In this document: positions 21,480 through 29,058 of the stretch, piece after piece
Layout: every line of letters starts with the position of its first letter
Numbering within the stretch: position 1 is the stretch's first letter
Source of the DNA: Sulfuritalea sp.
Lineage (GTDB): Bacteria; Pseudomonadota; Gammaproteobacteria; Burkholderiales; Rhodocyclaceae
DNA: 33,857 nt
Reading direction: 5' to 3'
NCBI GenBank assembly: GCA_021738385.1
Contig: JAIPCF010000025.1
Span: 1-33,857 of the forward strand
Notes under the pieces: model-generated
What the model was told of the DNA's origin: nothing
Seen by the model: only the letters and a program-made list of their open reading frames with translations
The model's database searches: none
Program-made: the position numbers and the translations under genes

Positions 21480-22061
21480 TTAGCTCCGATCGGAAACTGA
21501 ATTCTGCGAGCGCAATCGTTCCAGACCCTGGCGGAAGGCCTCGGCGTCGCCGTGATCGAAAAACGTCGGGTAGCGCTCATGCGCGGCAGTGATTTTTCGC
21601 GCATGCTTGATCGGGCACCAGTACTGCTCGGTGCGGGCGGCAACTTCGTGCGTATAGGCGGCAATGCCATTGCCGTAGGAGCAGTAAAAGCAGTTGAACT
21701 TTTCGATCAGGTTGAGATAAGGCAGGTCGGCGCGGTCAAACACCAGATAGTCGGCGCGGCGCACTTTTGGGATGCAGTAGACCGGGAAGCAAATGGCCTG
21801 ATACACGGTGACGAATAGATCCATCAGCAGAAACGGAATCCAGCCTGCGTAGATCATCGGCGCCGTCAGCGCTACCAGCGGTCGGGTGCGCCTCAGAAAA
21901 CCGAAAAGGCCGAGCTTGTAGCGCTTTTGCTGACGCAGAAACTCCTCGGCGAGTTGAGTGCGTTTCAGCCCGAATTCTTCGCGCGCCTTGCGATACTCAT
22001 CCTCGAGTTCGTCCTGCAGCGTCTTGATACGGGTGAGCAGTTCGTCGATAGTCGTGGCCAT
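21480..22061 (-). CDS. Conserved membrane protein with Cys motifs
   Basis: Unassigned protein of 193 aa. Start ATG 22061 has GAGGAC upstream. The N-terminal 45 residues form a charged coiled coil (IDELLTRIKTLQDELEDEYR). Two hydrophobic segments follow (about 62-80 and 82-102, including WIPFLLMDLFVTVYQAICFP). The C-terminal half has FNCFYCSYGNG and QYWCPIKHARK, with one CxxC and a later Cys/His that could bind a metal. It is convergent with the kinase gene, leaving 21 bp between stops. The composition is like its neighbours. A respiratory or metal-related role is only a guess. Confidence 0.78.
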   Translation of the reverse strand: MATTIDELLTRIKTLQDELEDEYRKAREEFGLKRTQLAEEFLRQQKRYKLGLFGFLRRTRPLVALTAPMIYAGWIPFLLMDLFVTVYQAICFPVYCIPKVRRADYLVFDRADLPYLNLIEKFNCFYCSYGNGIAAYTHEVAARTEQYWCPIKHARKITAAHERYPTFFDHGDAEAFRQGLERLRSQNSVSDRS

Positions 22062-22171
22062 TGTGCGTCCTCGGCAAGCATTTCCCGTCGTCGGAGCGGC
22101 CGGGTCAGTCAGTAACCGGGAAGGCCCTGGCACCTGATTCCCATTTAACTACACATGAATCAAATCGCCGC

Positions 22172-22207
22172 AAAAAAAAGGGCGCCCGACAAAGGGGCGC
22201 CCTTTTT
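22172..22207. terminator. Strong bidirectional terminator after the catabolic operon
   Basis: A 12-bp perfect stem (AAAAAGGGCGCC at 22175-22186 with GGCGCCCTTTTT at 22196-22207), 9-nt loop, with an A-run on the left side that becomes a U-tract on the minus strand. It ends the operon running from 33598 and separates it from the gene at 21480. Confidence 0.92.
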
Positions 22208-22238
22208 CAGGCGGCGATCAAGCCTTGGTTTACAAGGC

Positions 22239-23417
22239 TCAGTTGCCCAGATAGTCGGTGACCGCGACCCAGCGGCCATTCTGGATCTGTCCGACCTTGG
22301 ACTTTTCATTGCCCAGGTGTTGTGTCGGCGTGAACTTGTACTCCGGGCTGCCGAACATGTCGCGCGAGAAAGTGGTGCTTTCCAGGACCTTGATGAAATT
22401 CTCGGTGTTCAGCTTTGGGCCGGTCTTTTTGGCGGTCTGCATGAACATGTCCATCGCCACGTAGCCATAGGCGGAAAACAGGCCGGGATCTTCATTGAAC
22501 CTGGCTTTGTAGGAGGCAAACCAGTCACGCACGTTCTTCGACGAATCGTCGGCATAGGGTACGGCCACCTGATGCATGGCGTATAGCCCGTCCATTGCCT
22601 TGCCGCCGAGCTTGTGGATCAGGTCGGTGTAGGCCGCCGAGGAGCCGATGAAGTTCGGGTTCCAGCCAAGCTTTCTGGCCGTGCCGATGGTGCCAATGGT
22701 CTCGCGGATGATGGTGCCCAGCACTACGGTATCGCAGCCGGAGCTCTTCATCTTGGAGACCTGGGCTGAGAAGTCGGTGGCGCCGCGCTTGAACGAGGTG
22801 ACTTCGGTGAAGTCCATCTTGATGTCCTTGAGCCCGTCTTCGGCGCCTTTCAGCACTTCCGTGCCGAAGTCATCGTCCTGGTAGATGGCGCAAAACTTCT
22901 TGGCGCCCTTCTCATTGACCATCCACTTCATGCCGATGCGCATCTGAGTGTAGTAAGGCGCGGCAAAGGAAAATTTCAGTTTCTCCAGCGGCTCATACAT
23001 TTGACGCGCTGCCGTGAGCGGAAAGAGATTCATCACACCCTTGCCGAAAAGGGTGGGGAAGGTGGCCAGATTCACGGCAGTACCGATGGTGCCAACCATG
23101 GCAAAAAGCTTGTCTCGCTGTACCATTTTTTGCGCCGCGAGCATGCCCTTCTTTGGATCGTAGCCACTGTCCTCGGCAACAAACTTGACCTTGCGGCCGT
23201 GAATGCCGCCAGCGTCGTTGATTTCGTCGACCCGCATTTGCATGCCGTTGCGCAAGGCCTTGCCGAAGCCGGCCAGGGGGCCGGACAAATCCTGAATGGT
23301 ACCGATGACGATCTCGTTCTTGGTGACACCCATTTGCTCGGCAGCAATCGCCGTGGCGCCAGCGCCGACTCCTGTTGCTGCGAGCAATGCTGCAGCCAGT
23401 TTGGTGTATCTCTTCAT
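22239..23417 (-). CDS. Branched-chain-amino-acid-type ABC substrate-binding protein
   Basis: Periplasmic binding protein of 392 aa, the LivJ/LivK (Peripla_BP_6) family. Signal peptide 1-26 (MKRYTKLAAALLAATGVGAG.. ending AIAA). The mature part starts GVTKNEIVIGTIQDLSGPLAGFGKALRNG, the standard N-terminal lobe with the ligand-facing DLSGP. It is last in the operon, next to an acyl-CoA synthetase and the matching LivFGHM genes. Since it is surrounded by acyl-CoA genes, the ligand is more likely a carboxylic or aromatic acid than an amino acid; that is inferred. Start ATG 23417 has GAGGAG upstream. Copy F of the dispersed repeat lies in the signal peptide region. Confidence 0.93.
   Translation of the reverse strand: MKRYTKLAAALLAATGVGAGATAIAAEQMGVTKNEIVIGTIQDLSGPLAGFGKALRNGMQMRVDEINDAGGIHGRKVKFVAEDSGYDPKKGMLAAQKMVQRDKLFAMVGTIGTAVNLATFPTLFGKGVMNLFPLTAARQMYEPLEKLKFSFAAPYYTQMRIGMKWMVNEKGAKKFCAIYQDDDFGTEVLKGAEDGLKDIKMDFTEVTSFKRGATDFSAQVSKMKSSGCDTVVLGTIIRETIGTIGTARKLGWNPNFIGSSAAYTDLIHKLGGKAMDGLYAMHQVAVPYADDSSKNVRDWFASYKARFNEDPGLFSAYGYVAMDMFMQTAKKTGPKLNTENFIKVLESTTFSRDMFGSPEYKFTPTQHLGNEKSKVGQIQNGRWVAVTDYLGN
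23350..23370 (-). repeat. 24-bp dispersed repeat, probable copy F, in signal peptide
   Basis: GCCGTGGCGCCAGCGCCGAC then T, preceded by ATC, agrees with copies B and E at 21 of 24 positions. It encodes part of the signal peptide (VGAGATAIA), where Ala/Gly codons make chance similarity possible. Confidence 0.45.
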
Positions 23418-23462
23418 TGTGGTCTCCTCGTTTTGCGGGTTAAAACACGTTATGCAATCAGA

Positions 23463-25331
23463 CTACTCACTGTACATCGACTCGATCAACTCGGCATATT
23501 TTTTGTTGACTAGCTTACGCTTTAGTTTCATGGTCGGGGTCAATTCCTCGTCTTCGGCGCCGAGCTTCTTTTCGATCAGGCGAAACTTCTTGATCTGTTC
23601 GACGCGGGCAAACTGCTTGTTGATGCGCTCGATCTCGTTGCCGATCAGCTTTTGTACTTCGGCCGAGCGGGTCAGGCTGACGTAGTTGGAGAAAGGCACG
23701 TCGTGGTCCTGGGCAAATTTTTCGACGTTTTCCTGATCGATCATGATCAGACAGACCAGGTAGGGCCGCTTGTCACCGACGACCACGGCATCCGTCACAT
23801 AAGGTGAAAACTTGAGCTGGTTTTCCAGCTCGGAAGGAGTGATGTTCTTTCCGCCCGCAGTAATGATAATGTCCTTGAGGCGGTCGGAAATACGGTAGAA
23901 GCCCTCTTCGTCCACGCTGCCGACGTCGCCGGTATGCAGCCAGCCGTCGGCATCGATGGTTTCGGCAGTTTTTTCCGGTTGGTTCAGATACCCCATGAAT
24001 ACGTTCGGCCCGCGCACCAGAATCTCGCCCTCGTCGGACAGCCTGACCTCGCTGGGCTCGCCCGGGATGCCTATCGATCCGGGTTTGATATGCGTAATGG
24101 GCGTGCTGATGGCAACACTGCTGGATTCGGTCATGCCCCAGACTTCCAGCATCGGCACACCAAGCGCCATGTACCAGCGCACCAGATCGGGCGAAATCGG
24201 CGCGGCGCCGGTGATCAACATGCGGGCACGATGAATGCCGATGAGCTTCCTGACATTGTTCAGCACCAGTACCCGTGCCAGCCAGTGGGCGAAGTCGAGT
24301 CCCTGTCCAATGGCTTGTCCTGCCTCATAGCGGCGAACTTTTTCCAGGCCGATGCCAATTGCAATGTTGTAGGCCCAGCGTTCAAAGCCATTGGATTCCT
24401 TGAGCGCGATGCTGACGCCGGAATAGAATTTTTCCCAGACGCGCGGTACAGCGCCAAAGACCGTGGGAGCGATCTCACGCACGTTCTCCGGAACGGTCTC
24501 GGGATTTTCGACAAAGTTCAGCTTGGTGCCGGTATACAGGGAAAAGTAGGCACCGCTGACGCGTTCGGCGACATGGCAGAGTGGCAGAAAACACATGCGC
24601 TCATCGTCTTCGTTCTGCGCGGTTCCACGATTGAAGCCGCGCACCGCCTGCAGGATATTGCCGTGCGAGATCATCGCTCCTTTTGGTTTTCCGGTTGTGC
24701 CTGAGGTGTAGATGAGGATCGCCAGCTCTTCCGTTTTGCGTACGCTGATGCGCTCCCGCCATTCCGCCTCGGCAGCGTCATCGCCCAGGCGGGCGACGCG
24801 TTGCTGACCCAGCTTGCGCAGGTCTTCCAGACTGATCACCTGTTCGTCATCGAGATCGCGCAGGCCGCCCATATCCCAGACAATGATCTTGCGCAAAGTC
24901 GGCAAGCGCTCGCGTACTTCCAGTGCTTTGTCTAGTTGTTCGTCGTCTTCAACAAACAACATTACGGAGTTGGAGTCCTGCGTCAGGTACTCAACCTGGC
25001 TCGCCGCATCAGTGGGATAGATGCCGGAGCTGATGCCGCCGCAGGACAGTATGGCCAGATCGGAGAACAGCCATTCCTGGCGCGTGTTACCCAGCACCGA
25101 TACCGTTTCACCAACACCCAAGCCGAGTTCGATCAAACCCATGCCCACTTCACGCACGATTTTCCCGACATCGGTCCAGGACAGGCTTTGCCAGAGGCCG
25201 TATTCCTTTTGACGGAACAGCGTCAGGCTGCCGCGCTGAGCCACGGCATTCCAGAACATTTCGGGCAGGTTGTCGCCCGGGACAACAACCCGTTGTTCCG
25301 ACCAATAGCGCTTGCCGTCAAGCTGCCACAT
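23463..25331 (-). CDS. Long-chain acyl-CoA synthetase (AMP-forming)
   Basis: Adenylating enzyme of 622 aa converting a fatty acid, CoA and ATP to acyl-CoA. ATP motif YTSGTTGKPKG (208-218), the VWGMTESSS motif, DGWLHTGDVG and RLKDIIITAGGKNITPSELE are all intact, and the C-terminal Lys region LTPTMKLKRK is present. Length and motifs match the bacterial FadD15-like long-chain class rather than short acyl or aryl ligases. It is embedded between livF (15 bp gap) and the binding protein gene, so import and activation are probably coupled. No membrane helix is obvious. Start ATG 25331. Confidence 0.93.
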   Translation of the reverse strand: MWQLDGKRYWSEQRVVVPGDNLPEMFWNAVAQRGSLTLFRQKEYGLWQSLSWTDVGKIVREVGMGLIELGLGVGETVSVLGNTRQEWLFSDLAILSCGGISSGIYPTDAASQVEYLTQDSNSVMLFVEDDEQLDKALEVRERLPTLRKIIVWDMGGLRDLDDEQVISLEDLRKLGQQRVARLGDDAAEAEWRERISVRKTEELAILIYTSGTTGKPKGAMISHGNILQAVRGFNRGTAQNEDDERMCFLPLCHVAERVSGAYFSLYTGTKLNFVENPETVPENVREIAPTVFGAVPRVWEKFYSGVSIALKESNGFERWAYNIAIGIGLEKVRRYEAGQAIGQGLDFAHWLARVLVLNNVRKLIGIHRARMLITGAAPISPDLVRWYMALGVPMLEVWGMTESSSVAISTPITHIKPGSIGIPGEPSEVRLSDEGEILVRGPNVFMGYLNQPEKTAETIDADGWLHTGDVGSVDEEGFYRISDRLKDIIITAGGKNITPSELENQLKFSPYVTDAVVVGDKRPYLVCLIMIDQENVEKFAQDHDVPFSNYVSLTRSAEVQKLIGNEIERINKQFARVEQIKKFRLIEKKLGAEDEELTPTMKLKRKLVNKKYAELIESMYSE

Positions 25332-25346
25332 TGCGTCTGCCCTTTA

Positions 25347-26135
25347 TCATCGCCATTGCTTTTTCTTTTTCCACCGCCGCCCCTCGCGAACACCCTCATC
25401 CTTGACGCCCAAATAGAACTCCTTGATGTCGTCCTTCTCGCGCAAGGCAGCGCAGGTGTCGTGCATCACGATACGGCCGATCTCCAGCACGTAGCCGTAG
25501 TCAGAATATTTCAGCGCGATGTGCGCATTTTGTTCGACCACCAGCAGCGTCACGCCACGTTCGCGATTGATGCGTACGATGATCTCGAATATTTCCTTGG
25601 TCAGTTTGGGTGATAAACCCAGGCTTGGTTCATCGAGCAGCATCATCGTCGGCTTGGCAAGAAGCGCGCGGCTGATCGAAAGCATCTGTTGCTGGCCGCC
25701 CGAGAGCTGCCCGGCGGGTTGACTGCTGCGTTCCTTGAGAATCGGGAAATAAGCGAAGACATCTTCAATATCTTTGGCCACTGCGTCCTTGTCCGAGGAA
25801 GGGCGTGTGTAGGCACCCATCAGCAGGTTCTCGCGCACGGTGAGTAGGGGGAAAATTTCACGACCTTCCGGTACGTGGACCAAGCCTTGACGCACGATCC
25901 AGGCCGGGTCCCGACCTTCGAGCTTTTCGTTCCTGAACAGCAGGCTGCCTTTTTGCGGATCAAGAATGCCTGAAATGGTTTTCAGGACGGTTGTCTTGCC
26001 GGCGCCGTTGGAGCCCAGCACGGTGACGATGGAGCCTGCTTCGACCGCCAGCGAAACGCCGCGGATGGCTTTCACCGCGCCGTAGGAGGCCTCGACATTG
26101 TTGAGCTGGAGAATGGGCGGCGTGGTCTCAGTCAT
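25347..26135 (-). CDS. livF: LivF-type ABC transporter ATPase
   Basis: Cytosolic ATPase of 262 aa of a branched-chain-amino-acid-type importer. Walker A GSNGAGKTT (41-49), signature LSGGQQQML, Walker B MLLDEPSLGLSP and the switch His after LLVVEQNAH are intact. The start ATG 26135 overlaps the livG stop by 8 bp, so translation is coupled; a GTG 9 bp upstream is an alternative. It works as a pair with LivG. The C-terminal tail (EGRRWKKKKQWR) is unusually basic. Confidence 0.93.
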   Translation of the reverse strand: MTETTPPILQLNNVEASYGAVKAIRGVSLAVEAGSIVTVLGSNGAGKTTVLKTISGILDPQKGSLLFRNEKLEGRDPAWIVRQGLVHVPEGREIFPLLTVRENLLMGAYTRPSSDKDAVAKDIEDVFAYFPILKERSSQPAGQLSGGQQQMLSISRALLAKPTMMLLDEPSLGLSPKLTKEIFEIIVRINRERGVTLLVVEQNAHIALKYSDYGYVLEIGRIVMHDTCAALREKDDIKEFYLGVKDEGVREGRRWKKKKQWR

Positions 26136-26904
26136 CGTCCGCACTTCCCAGATAAGCTTCGATCACTCCCGGATGGGCTTGCACTTCCTGCGGTGTGCCC
26201 AGGGTCAGCACTTCGCCTTGATTGAGCGCCAACACGCGATCGGAAACGCGCGAGACCAGGCCCATGTCGTGCTCGACCATGATCACGGTAATGCCCAGAT
26301 CGTGTTTGATGTCTTCAATCCAGAAGCCCATATCTTCTGTTTCTTCGGTGTTGAGGCCCGATGACGGTTCGTCCAGCAACAGAAGTCGCGGCCGCATCGA
26401 AAGCGCTCTGGCCAGTTCGACCACCTTGCGCACGCCGTAGGGCAGACCGACCACCATGCTGTCGCGATAGTGTTGCAGATCGAGAAATTCGATAACCTCC
26501 TCGACCTGCCGGCGAAATTCGAGTTCGGCACGGCGCACCGACCCGGTAAACAGCAGGTCCTGAAGCCAGCCGGTATGCCGATGGCAATGTCGTCCCACCA
26601 GCAGATTTTGCAGCACGGTCGCATGCTCGAACAGTTCGATGTTCTGGAATGTGCGGGCGATGCCATGGCGGGCGACTACATACGGCGGCATGCGGGAAAT
26701 CACTTCGCCTTCGAAGCGCACCTCGCCCGAAGTGGGCCGATACAGCGCCGAGATCAGATTGAAGATCGTGGTTTTGCCCGCGCCGTTGGGACCGATCAGC
26801 GAGAACACTTCATTGGGCCACACGTCGAAGGAGACGTTGTCCACCGCCTTCAGGCCGCCGAATTGCACCGACAGGTTGATGGCTTGCAGCATCGGGGTTG
26901 TCAT
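26128..26904 (-). CDS. livG: LivG-type ABC transporter ATPase
   Basis: Cytosolic ATPase of 258 aa, partner of LivF. Walker A GPNGAGKTT (38-46), Q-loop RTFQNIELFEHATVLQN, signature VGLPYGVRKVVELARAL (the LPYG form common in LivG), Walker B LLLLDEPSSGL and VIMVEHDMGLV. Start ATG 26904 (MTTPMLQAINL). It is separated from livM by hairpin element 3 and overlaps livF by 8 bp. Confidence 0.93.
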   Translation of the reverse strand: MTTPMLQAINLSVQFGGLKAVDNVSFDVWPNEVFSLIGPNGAGKTTIFNLISALYRPTSGEVRFEGEVISRMPPYVVARHGIARTFQNIELFEHATVLQNLLVGRHCHRHTGWLQDLLFTGSVRRAELEFRRQVEEVIEFLDLQHYRDSMVVGLPYGVRKVVELARALSMRPRLLLLDEPSSGLNTEETEDMGFWIEDIKHDLGITVIMVEHDMGLVSRVSDRVLALNQGEVLTLGTPQEVQAHPGVIEAYLGSADDD

Positions 26905-26923
26905 GCTGAAGACCCTGTTTGAC

Positions 26924-26984
26924 CCACAGAGACACAGAGGCACAGAGGAAGGCGATTTTCTCCGTGTTCTCTGTGCCTCTGTGG
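26924..26984. repeat. Hairpin element 3 with CACAGAG units
   Basis: CCACAGAGACACAGAGGCAC then AGAG (26924-26947) pairs imperfectly with 26960-26984 (ending GCCTCTGTGG). The flanks GACCCAC and GTGGTGAAAGCC resemble those of element 2. It lies between livM and livG in one operon and would form in the mRNA. Confidence 0.8.
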
Positions 26985-26998
26985 TGAAAGCCTTTGAC

Positions 26999-28075
26999 TC
27001 ACTTCATCCTCTCCGACTTCATGTAGCTTTTTTGTCGCTTGAACATTCCCTTGCGATAGAAGGGAAAGATTTGCAGGAAGGTGCGGAACTTGAGCCAGCG
27101 CCCATACAAGCCCATGGGTTCGAACAGCACGATGGCGATCAGGATGATGCCGAATATGGTCGGTTGCAATCCGGTTTGCTGGCCGATCGCATCGGGCAGC
27201 CAGTCCTTGCCAATCACGATCAGTTGTTGCGCGAAGAACCAGAAAGCGGCACCAAAAATTGCGCCCTGAATGGAACCGAGACCACCGATAACAATCATCA
27301 TCAACAGTTCGATCGACTGCAGAAAGCCGAATTGATCCGGCGTGATGAAGGTGATCTTGTGCGCATACAGCGCCCCGGCAATGCCTGTGAGTGCGGCTGA
27401 AATGGCGAAGGCCGTGGTCTTGTAGTAGGAAAGATTAATGCCCATGCTCTGCGCTGAAACTTCCGAGTCGCGGATGGCGACAAAGGCGCGGCCGGTTGGG
27501 CTGCGCAGCAGATTGAGAACGCCGAGCACGCAGATCGTCGCGATGCCGATAACGAGATAGTAGAAATTGACTTGGTTGTCGAAGTCGATGCCGCCGATGA
27601 TCAGTGGGCCGAGCTGAAGCCCTGAATTGCCTCCGGTGATGGGCTCTGCCTGCACTACCGCTTCTTCCAGAATGAAGCCGAATGCCAGCGTGGCGATCGA
27701 CAGATACATGCCCTTTACCCTCAGCGCCGGCAAGCCGATCATGATCCCGGTGATGCCCGCCACCAAGGCGGCCATCGGCAGGGACAGCGCGAAGGGCCAG
27801 CCATTGGCCTGCAAATAGGCTTCGGTGTAAGCGCCCATGGCGAGAAAGCCGGCGTGCCCCAGCGAGACTTGTCCGGTGTAACCCGCCAGCAACATCAGCC
27901 CAAGGCAGACAATGCTGTAGATGCCAATGAAGCTGATCTGCGACAGTGTGTATTCCGAAAGCAGCCAGGGCGCTGCAACCAGCCCCAGGGCCAAAACGGC
28001 GTACCAGAAGCGTTGGCCGTTGTGGCGAAACAGAGCAATGTCCTGCTCGTATCGGGTCTGGAAGAAGAAGTGCAT
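26999..28075 (-). CDS. livM: LivM-type ABC permease
   Basis: Inner-membrane permease of 358 aa with about 9-10 helices. LLAGYTGQVSLGHAGFLAMGAYT, LRVKGMYLSIATLAFGFI and SPTGRAFVAIRDSEVSAQSMGIN (parts) are family hallmarks; the last contains the ATPase-contact loop. The C-terminal tail after the last helix (about 325 onwards) is long and basic (RKGMFKRQKSYMKSERMK). Start ATG 28075, 5 bp after the livH stop. It forms the channel with LivH. Confidence 0.92.
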   Translation of the reverse strand: MHFFFQTRYEQDIALFRHNGQRFWYAVLALGLVAAPWLLSEYTLSQISFIGIYSIVCLGLMLLAGYTGQVSLGHAGFLAMGAYTEAYLQANGWPFALSLPMAALVAGITGIMIGLPALRVKGMYLSIATLAFGFILEEAVVQAEPITGGNSGLQLGPLIIGGIDFDNQVNFYYLVIGIATICVLGVLNLLRSPTGRAFVAIRDSEVSAQSMGINLSYYKTTAFAISAALTGIAGALYAHKITFITPDQFGFLQSIELLMMIVIGGLGSIQGAIFGAAFWFFAQQLIVIGKDWLPDAIGQQTGLQPTIFGIILIAIVLFEPMGLYGRWLKFRTFLQIFPFYRKGMFKRQKSYMKSERMK

Positions 28076-28080
28076 GCGGC

Positions 28081-28971
28081 CTAAACCTTTTTAGTCAGGT
28101 TGTCGCCGAACAGTCCATTCGGCTTAACCACCAGCATGATTAAAACCACCACGTAGGCCGCGATGTCCTTGAAACCTTCGGGCAGATAGAAACCCGCGAG
28201 CGATTCAACGATGCCGATCAGCAGCCCGCCAACCAGCGCGCCCGGAATGCTGCCGAAGCCGCCAACCACTGCCGCCGGAAAGGCCTTGAGTCCGATAAAT
28301 CCCATATTGGCGTGTACAAAAGTAATTGGTGCCAACAGTAATCCGGCCACACCGCAAATCGCTGACGAAAGCCCCCACACCATCATGTTGACGCGACGTA
28401 CCGGAATGCCCATGTAGAACGCGGCCAGCTGGTTTTGCGACGTGGCCTGCATGGCAATGCCGATTCGGGTGTAGCGAAAAAAAACAAACAGCAAGGCAAC
28501 CAGGACGACGGTTGCCAGAATGATCACCAGATGTTCCACCGAAATGACCAGCCCGGTTCCTTCGCCACCCAGCCAGATCACTTTGTCCTTGTAGGGTACC
28601 GGCAGCGTGTGCGTTTCGGTCCCCCAATAGGGAATCATGGTGACCAGACCACGCGCCAGATACCCCAGACCGATGGTCATCATCACTACGGTGAATGCGG
28701 GTTGGCCAAGCAGCGGCCGCAACAGGAGACGCTCAGTACCCATGCCGAACAACATCATCACAACAATGGCGACAAGAAACGCGAGCCAGAAAGGCAAGCC
28801 GATAATGGTCATCGCAGACAGGCCGATGAAGCCGCCGATCATCATCAAATCGCCCTGGGCGAAATTGACGGTCTCGGTTGCTTTGTAGATCAGCACGAAG
28901 CCCAAGGCAATCAGCGCATAGATACAGCCGATTGCCGCTCCGCTAACTATCAGTTGCAGGACTTGCAGCAC
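28081..28971 (-). CDS. livH: LivH-type ABC permease
   Basis: Inner-membrane permease of 296 aa with about eight helices, a normal length. GAAIGCIYALIALGFVLIYKATETVNFAQGDLMM (in part) is the family N-terminus, and RYTRIGIAMQATSQNQLAAFYMGI holds the ATPase-contact loop. It starts with GTG at 28971, preceded by a strong GGAGGAG ribosome site. First transporter gene after the beta-oxidation genes; the 87 bp upstream (28972-29058) show no terminator or promoter, so transcription probably runs through. Confidence 0.93.
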   Translation of the reverse strand: MLQVLQLIVSGAAIGCIYALIALGFVLIYKATETVNFAQGDLMMIGGFIGLSAMTIIGLPFWLAFLVAIVVMMLFGMGTERLLLRPLLGQPAFTVVMMTIGLGYLARGLVTMIPYWGTETHTLPVPYKDKVIWLGGEGTGLVISVEHLVIILATVVLVALLFVFFRYTRIGIAMQATSQNQLAAFYMGIPVRRVNMMVWGLSSAICGVAGLLLAPITFVHANMGFIGLKAFPAAVVGGFGSIPGALVGGLLIGIVESLAGFYLPEGFKDIAAYVVVLIMLVVKPNGLFGDNLTKKV

Positions 28972-29058
28972 CCGATGTCTCCTCCGGGGTGTAGTTTCGA
29001 TTAGGCCCTACTAAAACCAGTGCTTTATTGGAATTATTGTTTCGATTTCAATTATGCA

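Noticed and set aside
24936..25613. 225-codon plus-strand open frame across the acyl-CoA synthetase and livF junction
   Set aside because: It is antisense to two well-supported genes and has no motif.
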